This document shows, in pieces, positions 7,780 to 15,034 of a DNA stretch of 22,823 nt. The translations under genes and the position numbers were made by a program. The stretch spans positions 1-22,823 of the forward strand of contig JBHJHK010000386.1 of the NCBI GenBank assembly GCA_050330975.1. The letters are read 5' to 3'. Below the pieces are notes generated by a model, which did not search any database, was not told the origin of the DNA, and saw only the letters and a list, made by a program, of their open reading frames with translations. How positions within the stretch are numbered: the stretch's first letter is position 1; each line of letters begins with the position of its first letter. The stretch comes from JBHJHK01 sp050330975 (GTDB lineage: Bacteria > Pseudomonadota > Gammaproteobacteria > Competibacterales > Competibacteraceae).

Positions 7780-9835
7780 GATCTCCTCCGCGGCCATGGA
7801 TCAAAGGGGATGAAGGGGTGAGTTCTGGAGTCAACCGCACCGTGCGACGCAGGGGCGATAGGGGCGGCAGGGTAGGACGACGCCCCTGGGTGATCAGCTG
7901 CCCCTGGAGCAACACCAGAGACAGTAGCAGCAAAAAGGCCTGATCCTCCCGGGGACTCACGCGCTCGGGAGGGGTTTTGCGCAATTTGGCCACTAGCCGC
8001 TGGGCGTATTGACCGTCGAGAGGCTCGACAGCCCGTAGTGCTGTCGCCGTCAACGCTTCCTCGACCCAGTCCCGAAAGCCTCCCTCCGGTCGCATAAAGG
8101 CCCGAGTGTCGGGGGCGCGGTAGGGCTGCTTGGGTTTGGCGGTGATACGCCCTGGCAAGCGCTGGGCAAACGCCTCCTTGAGGAGATGTTTTTCCCGTCC
8201 CGCCGGCGTCAGTAGCCACTCCGCGGGCTTGGCCATGGCAAACTCCACGACACTGCGGCTCAAAAAGGGATTTCGGGGCTCGACACCGTGGGCGAAGAGC
8301 ATGCGATCTCCCTGGGAGGAAAGGAGATAACCCTCCAGTAAGGTACGCCCTTCTAACCACTGGGCGCGAGTGAGAGGGTCAGCTTTCGCGAGATCCGCCT
8401 CTTCCATGGCCCGTTCTAATACCTCTAGCCCCGTAGATGCCCCGGCACTCAGTAACCGCAGCGCAAAGCGACCGTTCTCAAAGCGCAGGGCGTGGGAGAA
8501 GAAGAGATCATCAGGTCGGGTGGTGAGGCGGGCAAATTGTGCCTCGAGGGCTTTGAGGTGGGCCTCGGCAAAGAGGGGAAGATAGGGATAGAGTCGTCCC
8601 AGTTGAGCGCGGCGCTCGGTCGGGTCGAGGACTGACCAGTGGGCTCGCAATCGCGTCTCGCGGAAGAGGTCATAGCCGAGGAAAACCTCATCAGCTCCCT
8701 CGCCACTCAGTACCACTTTGATCCCCTGGCGGCGAATCTGCTGCGCCAACAAGTAAAGGGGCACTGGGGCAGTGCGAAATTGGGGAATCTCCGCGTGCCA
8801 CAGCGCGGCGGCAAAACCCTCGGCGATGGCTCCGTCGTCGACCTCGAGGGTGTGGTGTTCGCAACCCAGCGCAGCGGCCACGAGCTGCTGATCCGCCGAC
8901 TCATCGTACTCTGCCCGGCTAAATGCCACTGAAAAGGAGCGCAACTTACCGGGTTGTGCGTCTCGAGCCAACGCCGCCACGATGGCGCTGTCGAGGCCAC
9001 CGGAAAGCAGCACGCCCACCTCGACATCGCCGCGCAGCCGCCGCGCCACCGCCGCTTGTAGTCGCTCCACAGTGGCCCGTTGGTCCGCCGCCGTCGGCGC
9101 CGCCGCCCCCTCACCCGCCGCCGGACGCCGGGCCACCGGCCAACCACCGTAGCGCTGATCCCTGCGCCGCCCCGTTGGACCAAAGTGGGCAATGGTACCG
9201 GGCTCCAGCTGGCTCACCCCAGCGTAAGGGCTCTCGGCCCCGGTGGGTGCCCATTTGGCAAAGATAGCCGCCAGCCCCGCCAGATCCCAGCGCAGCGGCT
9301 GGCCAAGGGCGCCACACCCGACCCCGCCGAGAAAGGCCTTGACCTCTGAGGCAAAGGCGATACCACCATCCGCCAACGAGCGGATGAAAAGCGGCCGCTT
9401 GCCGTAGCGATCCCGCACTAAATAGAGTTCGCGCTGGACGCGATCGTAGAGGGCAAAGGCGAAACCTCCGTCGAAGCGCTCGGGGGCGGTCGTGCCCCAC
9501 ACGATCCATGCTGCCAAGGCCACCTCGGTGTCGCTTTGGGTCTGAAAACGCCATCCCCGTCCCACTAACTCGCGGCGCAGCTCGATAAAGTTGTAGATCT
9601 CGCCGTTGTAGGCGAGCCAATAGCGGTTTCCGGGGTCGGTAAGGGGCTGCTGCCCGAGGCGCAGATCGTTGATTTGCAGCCGCACCGCCCCCAGGGCGAT
9701 CCGCTCATCTACCATGTAGCCCGCCTCATCGGGTCCGCGGTGGACGAGATGGGTCAACATGGCGCAGAGGGCCTGGATCCGCTCTTCTTGGGAGGGTGCC
9801 TCGCCAAAGGCCATAAAGCCGGCCACACCACACAT
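7769..9835 (-). CDS. Asparagine-synthetase-like glutamine amidotransferase
   Basis: The chosen ATG (9835) puts Cys at position 2 (MCGVAGF), the N-terminal nucleophile of class II glutamine amidotransferases, and gives 688 residues. The frame stays open further upstream, but that segment lies inside the acyltransferase gene and lacks the fold. The glutaminase half shows HRGPDEAG (about 32-39), NGEIYN (77-82) and SDTEV (101-105). The synthetase half shows the PP-loop SGGLDS (278-283) and SGEGADEVFLGY (377-388). It should hydrolyse glutamine and use ATP to adenylate a carboxylate for amide formation. In biosynthetic clusters AsnB homologues often amidate the product or act as ATP-driven amide or ring formers. 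It starts one base after the acyltransferase stop. Whether it makes asparagine or tailors the product cannot be told. Confidence 0.94.
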   Translation of the reverse strand: MCGVAGFMAFGEAPSQEERIQALCAMLTHLVHRGPDEAGYMVDERIALGAVRLQINDLRLGQQPLTDPGNRYWLAYNGEIYNFIELRRELVGRGWRFQTQSDTEVALAAWIVWGTTAPERFDGGFAFALYDRVQRELYLVRDRYGKRPLFIRSLADGGIAFASEVKAFLGGVGCGALGQPLRWDLAGLAAIFAKWAPTGAESPYAGVSQLEPGTIAHFGPTGRRRDQRYGGWPVARRPAAGEGAAAPTAADQRATVERLQAAVARRLRGDVEVGVLLSGGLDSAIVAALARDAQPGKLRSFSVAFSRAEYDESADQQLVAAALGCEHHTLEVDDGAIAEGFAAALWHAEIPQFRTAPVPLYLLAQQIRRQGIKVVLSGEGADEVFLGYDLFRETRLRAHWSVLDPTERRAQLGRLYPYLPLFAEAHLKALEAQFARLTTRPDDLFFSHALRFENGRFALRLLSAGASTGLEVLERAMEEADLAKADPLTRAQWLEGRTLLEGYLLSSQGDRMLFAHGVEPRNPFLSRSVVEFAMAKPAEWLLTPAGREKHLLKEAFAQRLPGRITAKPKQPYRAPDTRAFMRPEGGFRDWVEEALTATALRAVEPLDGQYAQRLVAKLRKTPPERVSPREDQAFLLLLSLVLLQGQLITQGRRPTLPPLSPLRRTVRLTPELTPSSPLIHGRGGDHGG

Positions 9836-9836
9836 C

Positions 9837-10778
9837 TCAGCGACCCCGCACCGGTGGCAACAGCGCCCGATGCCGTACCGAGCGATCGATGAAGAAGCCG
9901 AAGCGGGTGAGGGTATCGCCGTAGCCCAGCTCGACAATGCTGCGGGCGCCGGCAGCGACGAGCCGGCGAATACCCTGCATCCAACGCACTGGCGCCGCCA
10001 CCTGAGCAGCGAGTTGAGCGGGCGATGGGGATTGGGGCAGGAAGTCGCCAGTGACGTTGTCGATCACCGGCAACTGGCATGGGGCGAGGGTGAGGGACTC
10101 GATACAGCGCTGTAGCGGCGTCACTGCCGAGGCCAAAAAGGGACTGTGCCATCCCCCAGCCACTGGGACGCGCAGTAATCGCTTGGGGCCAAACTCGGCG
10201 CGCAGGCGGTCTTCACCATGGGCCAGTCCCGCCAAATCGCCGCTGAGGGTGAACTGCCCCGGCGCATTCTCGTTGGCGATAAAGAGCTGGAAACCACGGT
10301 CAATGGCGTCAGCACAGAGCCCTGCCAACCCCTCTTGCGGCACCCCGATCACCGCCAACATCCCCGAGGGGGGATTCTCCGCCAGAGCCTTGTCCATCAG
10401 GTGTGCCCGCTCGACGACCAAGGCCAACAGAGTGGTTTCGTCCATTGAACCCGCGGCGTGGAGGGCGCTCCACTGTCCGACGCTGTAACCTGCCATCCCC
10501 AGGGGTTGCTGGGTCCCAGTGGCGCTTTCCCGCCACAGTTCCAGGGCACAAAGGCTGGCCAGGACCGTCAACAGCGAGCTCACCCCATTGGCGTTGATCA
10601 ACGTCGGTTCCCGAGTCAGTCGCTCCTGGAGGTCGAAACCGAGCAGCTCACAGATCCATCGGTGACGCCGGGCAAAGCCAGGTAAGGTGGCGATGCGCTG
10701 CAACAATGCGGGCTCTTGGGCTCCCTGTCCTGGAAAGACCAGGGCCACCGGCGCCTCGATGGGTTCGTCGAACATCAC
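9837..10778 (-). CDS. Free-standing acyltransferase of the malonyl-transacylase (FabD/AT) type
   Basis: There are 313 residues from a GTG at 10778, or 312 from the adjacent ATG at 10775; neither has a strong ribosome site. The N-terminus has FPGQGAQ (15-21), the nucleophile elbow is GYSVGQ with Ser99, and a GGWHSPFLAS segment near 197-206 carries the probable catalytic His. ERAHLM supplies the conserved Arg. GYSVG in place of the common GHSLG is seen in MdcH-like and some trans-acting AT enzymes. It would move an acyl group, classically malonyl, from CoA to a carrier protein. The obvious acceptor is the free ACP encoded two genes upstream. No ketosynthase is present in the window, so a role in starter supply or editing is also possible. 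It starts 22 bases after the PP-loop gene. Confidence 0.88.
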   Translation of the reverse strand: MMFDEPIEAPVALVFPGQGAQEPALLQRIATLPGFARRHRWICELLGFDLQERLTREPTLINANGVSSLLTVLASLCALELWRESATGTQQPLGMAGYSVGQWSALHAAGSMDETTLLALVVERAHLMDKALAENPPSGMLAVIGVPQEGLAGLCADAIDRGFQLFIANENAPGQFTLSGDLAGLAHGEDRLRAEFGPKRLLRVPVAGGWHSPFLASAVTPLQRCIESLTLAPCQLPVIDNVTGDFLPQSPSPAQLAAQVAAPVRWMQGIRRLVAAGARSIVELGYGDTLTRFGFFIDRSVRHRALLPPVRGR

Positions 10779-10800
10779 AGCGGTCTGTGGCAGCGGTCCA

Positions 10801-11838
10801 TCAGAGGGCGTCCTCGGAAAGTCCGATCCCCTTGGCCAGGGGAATCACTTGCTCGCGCCGGGGCAGAGCCTGGAGCTTGGCCTGTGCCTCTTGTCGGCTC
10901 ATGGTTCCAGCGCGCACCTGCTCGGCGATCTCCAGGGCGTAGGGGTGGAAGCCGTGACGGCGGGTGTGGAGAAAAACCCCGAGATCGTTGAGGCGGCAGT
11001 TGGTGGAGGTGACGCCGGTGTCCCGGGGACGCCGCCAGCCCATGGGGGTCAGGGCGGCGACGATCTGCTCTTCGGTGACGGTGATTCCCAGCATTGGATT
11101 GATCACCGCAATCTCCCGATTCTCTCTGCCCTGGGGTAGTTCAAAATAGGCACGTACACCTTCCCCCAAGTGCGAGGCAAAGCGCTCCACCATGGCGCTG
11201 CGGGCCCGTTGTCCCTGGGCGCCCGCCCGGATCATCATCACCGCTCCATCCCGGGGCACCTGACCGCCGATGTAGCCACCGGCCACAACGGGAGCACCCA
11301 ACTGCAGCGCCTGCTGCAACATATGGGTGTTGATCATGGCAATACAAGAAGAACAGATGGCGCTGGCCCGCTTAATGGCCGCCTTGGAGTGGAGTCGATC
11401 GTCTTCGGCGCTCTTGCGGTACATCGCAGAGGTGAACTGGCGACTGGGGGTAAAGAGCATATGGTCGACCCCTAGGGCACCACAAACCGCTCGGCAATTG
11501 TCGAGGGTGCCATCCCCCAGGAAGCCATTATCGATGGTGATGGCGATACAGCGCAGCCGGTAGTGCTCCACTAAAAGCTTCAGCGTGTAGGAACTGTCTT
11601 TACCGCCGCTGTAGGCCACTACCACCTCGTAGGGGGTAGCACCGCGCCGTTCGTCGATGACCCGTTCCATCTCTCGGCGCAGAGCGATCCGTTCGGCCCG
11701 CAGCGCTTCGACGTCGGGGGCCTCTCGACAGAAATCGCAGAGCTGATTGTCGTCGATGTGGAGTCCTGGCATGGTATCGGGCAGTAAGCAGCGGATGCAG
11801 CTCCGTCCGGGGCTAGGGGATGAAGTCGTAGCGGCCAT
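10801..11838 (-). CDS. PP-loop ATPase with N-terminal zinc ribbon and TtcA/TtuA-like cysteine pattern
   Basis: Start is the ATG at 11838: GGAG lies 9 bases upstream and it begins one base after the ACP stop (345 residues). An N-terminal zinc ribbon is formed by C14/C17 and C34/C37 (CIRC...CDFC), resembling N-acetyl-sugar amidotransferases and TtuA. The PP-loop SGGKDSS lies at 77-83, so the enzyme should adenylate a carbonyl or amide oxygen. A CSSC pair at 162-165 and a lone C281 recall the CxxC plus Cys triad that binds [4Fe-4S] in the TtcA/TtuA tRNA thiolases. The known family chemistry is ATP-driven transfer of sulfur or nitrogen. Here it might make a thioamide, thioacid or amide on a pathway intermediate. 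PP-loop membership is firm; the sulfur-transfer reading is inference from cysteine spacing. Confidence 0.85.
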   Translation of the reverse strand: MAATTSSPSPGRSCIRCLLPDTMPGLHIDDNQLCDFCREAPDVEALRAERIALRREMERVIDERRGATPYEVVVAYSGGKDSSYTLKLLVEHYRLRCIAITIDNGFLGDGTLDNCRAVCGALGVDHMLFTPSRQFTSAMYRKSAEDDRLHSKAAIKRASAICSSCIAMINTHMLQQALQLGAPVVAGGYIGGQVPRDGAVMMIRAGAQGQRARSAMVERFASHLGEGVRAYFELPQGRENREIAVINPMLGITVTEEQIVAALTPMGWRRPRDTGVTSTNCRLNDLGVFLHTRRHGFHPYALEIAEQVRAGTMSRQEAQAKLQALPRREQVIPLAKGIGLSEDAL

Positions 11839-11839
11839 C

Positions 11840-12112
11840 TCAGGTAACTCCAGTGCGGTTGGCAATCAGTTCGGTCATCCCGACGAGGGTTGCCATTTCC
11901 TCTGAAGCGAGATCATCGTCGTCGAGGGCAATGGCAAATTCTTTTTCGATAAAAGCCACCAGTTCGACAAAACCGAAGCTATCGATAAACCCCCCTTCAA
12001 ACAGATCAGTGCTATCGGTCGCCTCCTCGCCAAACTCAACCAAGAAGTTTTTGCCGATGAACTCCGCTAGTTTGGCCCGGATGGCCTGATAGTGCATCGC
12101 ATTTCGGTCCAT
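11840..12112 (-). CDS. Free-standing acyl/peptidyl carrier protein
   Basis: With the ATG at 12112 this is a 90-residue acidic carrier protein. An in-frame ATG at 12184, three bases after the upstream stop, would add 24 residues that do not look carrier-like. No start has a good ribosome site. The phosphopantetheine site is GGFIDSFGFVEL, with Ser45 (DSF rather than the common DSL). Helix II follows (VELVAFIEKEFAI), then an acidic DDDD loop. It would carry a thioester-bound acyl or aminoacyl group between the acyltransferase, the dehydrogenase and the NRPS. Since the NRPS begins with a cyclisation domain and has no loading module, this ACP is the best candidate for presenting the donor substrate. 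Its stop is followed after one base by the PP-loop gene. Confidence 0.88.
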   Translation of the reverse strand: MDRNAMHYQAIRAKLAEFIGKNFLVEFGEEATDSTDLFEGGFIDSFGFVELVAFIEKEFAIALDDDDLASEEMATLVGMTELIANRTGVT

Positions 12113-12187
12113 AGTGAATCGCCGCTTTGAAAGTGGAAAGCCAAGGGTGATGAAGCAGCGCAGATCGACATTTCCATCAGCCATCGT

Positions 12188-15034
12188 TCACACCGCCAAC
12201 GAGCGGGGAGAAACATGCCAGGCGCTCTCTTCTAGGGAGACGCGAAAGCCCAGTGCCCGGGCGCGTTCCCCCAACCAGAGGGCAGTCTCTGGATCGACTC
12301 GACCGCACATTGACTGTTTCCGCATCTCGCTCAGGGCGAGAATAATGGTTTCCGAGGCACAGGCCACTAACTCGCCGGCGCGGCGCTCTAGGGGACCCAG
12401 CTGGGAGCCGGCGGGGGCCTTCAGCATTCCCCCTTCGATGTAACAGAGGTCAGGGCGAGCTTGCACCACGTCGCGGGCGACGTTGAAAGGGCGCGACACA
12501 TCGCAAACGATGGCTCCGGGTGCCAGATCGTCGCCGCTGATAAAAGCGCTTGGATCACTCGTGGCCGTGACCACCACCTGGGCCTGGGGAAGGTGGGTCG
12601 CAAGGTCGCGGGTGACTTGGCAGAGGGTGCCTTGGGTACTCGACCCCTGACAGCGCTGAGCCAGGGTTTGAAGTCGTGCCAGGGCTTGAGGGGTGCTGTT
12701 GGGGCTGCCCACCAGCACCAGCTTCGCCACCAGGGGAGCGAACAGCAGCGAGAGCGCCTCACCGATGGCGCCCCCCGCCCCCAGTACGACCAAGGGGGAT
12801 GGATGGAGGGAAATGTTCCGCGCCCGACTGGCCTGGCACACGCTCTCAAAGGCCACGTAGGCGGTGAGGCTGTTGCCACTGGTGAGCTCTACGCCAGGCG
12901 GGGCCTCCAGGGCGAGGCCACCGGCGGTGACGATGGAGGAAAAGCCCCCCAACCCCACGACCTCCGCACCGCGCTCGGCGGCAATGGCCACCGCCCGCTG
13001 TACCAGGCTGCGCGACTCAGTGGCGGGTAAGGCCATCAGCTTGGTCGCGGTCATCGGCAACACCACCAACTCCCCAACTGCACTCACAGGCTCCTCTCCC
13101 GGTACCGTTAGGCTCGCCGCGGGAAAGGGTTTGAGCAGTGGCGCTATGCGCTTAAAGAGCGCTTCGCACTCCCCTGTCGAGTAGTGATTGAGCCGGGGAT
13201 CAAAGTGGCGGAGGTCATCGGCAGCCACTAAATGAACGACAAAGGCAAAGCGGCGCTGTACCCCAAGGGTCACTCGCAACGGCTGGCGGGGATAAACTGA
13301 CGCTCTAGGGGGTGAGCTGGAAGTGTCGTGGGGGCGACCCACGAGCGGAGACAGCAAGGCATCCACATCCCGATGGGTCAGCACCCAGCAGGCGCGGTCG
13401 AGGGCGGTGAGGAGGACTTGGCAATCTTGGACTGTGGCCACCAGGGGCGGCTCGATGCGCAGGGTTGTTCCCGCCGTGTACGAGGCGGCAATTCGCACTC
13501 CCTCGACGTTGAGTAAGTAGCTCACTATCAGGGGCATTAGCAGATTCTGTTCAGCGAGCACTGAGAGCAGACTAGAGCGGTCGTCGATGAGGTGTTGTAG
13601 CTTTAGATCGACCCCCAGCATAAACCCCCGACCGCGAATTTCACCGATCAACTCGGGATGGCGATCGCGCAACGCCTCGAGCTGACAGCGCAAATCGGCC
13701 CCGGTGCGGCGCACGTGGCGAACCAGCGCCCGGTCGTTACGGGTGAGCCTTTCCAAGGTTGCCATGGCGGCACTGCAAGCTAAGGCGTTGCCGGCCATGG
13801 TGGAGCCGTGGCGAATGTCAAAGGCCTCGTCGAACACACTAGGGCCGTAGAGCGCCGCCCCAATGGGGACCAGTCCACCTCCCAAGGCCTTGGCCAACAC
13901 CAAGATGTCCGGCGTGATGCCTTCGTATTCACAGGCAAAGAGCTCACCGGTGCGACCGAGACCCGTCTGTACCTCATCGACAATCAGCAAAGTGCCCCAC
14001 CGGCGACAGAGCTCGGCGGCCCTGGCGAGGTAGTCCTTTGGGGTGGGGACAATGCCCCCCTCCCCCTGGATGGGCTCGACGATAAAGGCGGCAAAGTGTT
14101 CCGGTGCTGCCCCCAGGGCCCCCTCTAGGGCCCCGATGTCGCCAAAAGGCAGATACTCAAACCCCGCCACCGGTGCGCTGAACCCGCGCTGGTAAAAGGA
14201 GCGACCTGTCGCAGAGACCGCCCCTAGGGTCAAGCCGTGAAAGCCATTGCGGGTGGCGAGAATACCGCTGCGACCGGTGCGGATTTTGGCGAGCTTGAGG
14301 GCCGCCTCCACCGCCTCGGCACCGCTATTGGCAAACACCACGTGCTCCAATCCCGCCGGTGCCAAGGCCACTAATCGCTCCGCCAAATCGCCGGCAGCGT
14401 CGTTGAGGGCATTGATCATCAAGTTGGGTCGCTTGGAGTGGCGCAGCTGGTCTAGGGCCTGCCAGATCTCCTCGGGATCGTGGCCAAAGGGGGCCGCGCC
14501 GTACTGAGCGATAAAGTCCACCACCTGCCGACCGCTCTCGTCCACCAACCAAGCACCGGCACCGCTGACAAAGCGCTTATCGAGACCCAGACGCTGGTAG
14601 AGAAAGCCCTTGTAGGGGGCTACCCGATGGATGTAGGCGGGCTGATCGGCCAGGACCCAATCTTCGAGGGAGGCGAGCCGCACTAGATCTTCGGTGAGGC
14701 TAAAACCGCCACTCACCGGCTCGACGACCCCCCGCTGGGCGCTGTCCCGACCGCTTAAGTAGGCGATGATCGCCTCTTTGTGCTCGACGAGGCGCATTCG
14801 CAACTCGGGACTCATCGCCCCCTTTGGGGCGCGGAAGCGGAGGTGACCTCGGTCGACCCAAAGCTGAACACTGCGGCTTTGGAGGGCGCTGAGTATCTCC
14901 TCAACGCCAGTCGAACCATCGCCAGCACCCCGCGGCGGCTCCAGGGCCAACGGCTTCACAACAGCTCTGCCGTCGCTGGAGTCGCCCTTGGACTCGCCAT
15001 CACCGGCGGTGTTAACAGCAAAATCGAAACTCAT
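12188..15034 (-). CDS. TubC_N docking domain / class III aminotransferase / acyl-ACP-reductase-like fusion
   Basis: This 948-residue multidomain protein starts with a linker and then a TubC_N-type docking domain (about 43-95: EILSALQSRSVQLWVDRGHL, RFRAPKG). A PLP class III aminotransferase follows (about 130-555) with FANSGAEAVEAALKLA, DEVQTGLGRTG (353-363) and PLP Lys382 in LAKALGGG. The C-terminal part (about 580-948) resembles cyanobacterial acyl-ACP reductase: GLGGFSSIVTAGG (694-706), TSGNSLTA (718-725), the Rossmann loop GAGGAIG (752-758), and Cys892 in ACASE, which aligns with the acyl-accepting Cys of that family. It should take a carrier thioester from the NRPS, reduce it to an aldehyde with NAD(P)H and transaminate it to a primary amine. 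The start overlaps the NRPS stop by four bases. Domain calls are confident; the reaction order is inference. Confidence 0.93.
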   Translation of the reverse strand: MSFDFAVNTAGDGESKGDSSDGRAVVKPLALEPPRGAGDGSTGVEEILSALQSRSVQLWVDRGHLRFRAPKGAMSPELRMRLVEHKEAIIAYLSGRDSAQRGVVEPVSGGFSLTEDLVRLASLEDWVLADQPAYIHRVAPYKGFLYQRLGLDKRFVSGAGAWLVDESGRQVVDFIAQYGAAPFGHDPEEIWQALDQLRHSKRPNLMINALNDAAGDLAERLVALAPAGLEHVVFANSGAEAVEAALKLAKIRTGRSGILATRNGFHGLTLGAVSATGRSFYQRGFSAPVAGFEYLPFGDIGALEGALGAAPEHFAAFIVEPIQGEGGIVPTPKDYLARAAELCRRWGTLLIVDEVQTGLGRTGELFACEYEGITPDILVLAKALGGGLVPIGAALYGPSVFDEAFDIRHGSTMAGNALACSAAMATLERLTRNDRALVRHVRRTGADLRCQLEALRDRHPELIGEIRGRGFMLGVDLKLQHLIDDRSSLLSVLAEQNLLMPLIVSYLLNVEGVRIAASYTAGTTLRIEPPLVATVQDCQVLLTALDRACWVLTHRDVDALLSPLVGRPHDTSSSPPRASVYPRQPLRVTLGVQRRFAFVVHLVAADDLRHFDPRLNHYSTGECEALFKRIAPLLKPFPAASLTVPGEEPVSAVGELVVLPMTATKLMALPATESRSLVQRAVAIAAERGAEVVGLGGFSSIVTAGGLALEAPPGVELTSGNSLTAYVAFESVCQASRARNISLHPSPLVVLGAGGAIGEALSLLFAPLVAKLVLVGSPNSTPQALARLQTLAQRCQGSSTQGTLCQVTRDLATHLPQAQVVVTATSDPSAFISGDDLAPGAIVCDVSRPFNVARDVVQARPDLCYIEGGMLKAPAGSQLGPLERRAGELVACASETIILALSEMRKQSMCGRVDPETALWLGERARALGFRVSLEESAWHVSPRSLAV

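Noticed and set aside
9836..9937. 34-residue upstream extension of the amidotransferase
   Set aside because: It would bury the N-terminal Cys nucleophile and overlaps the end of the acyltransferase gene.
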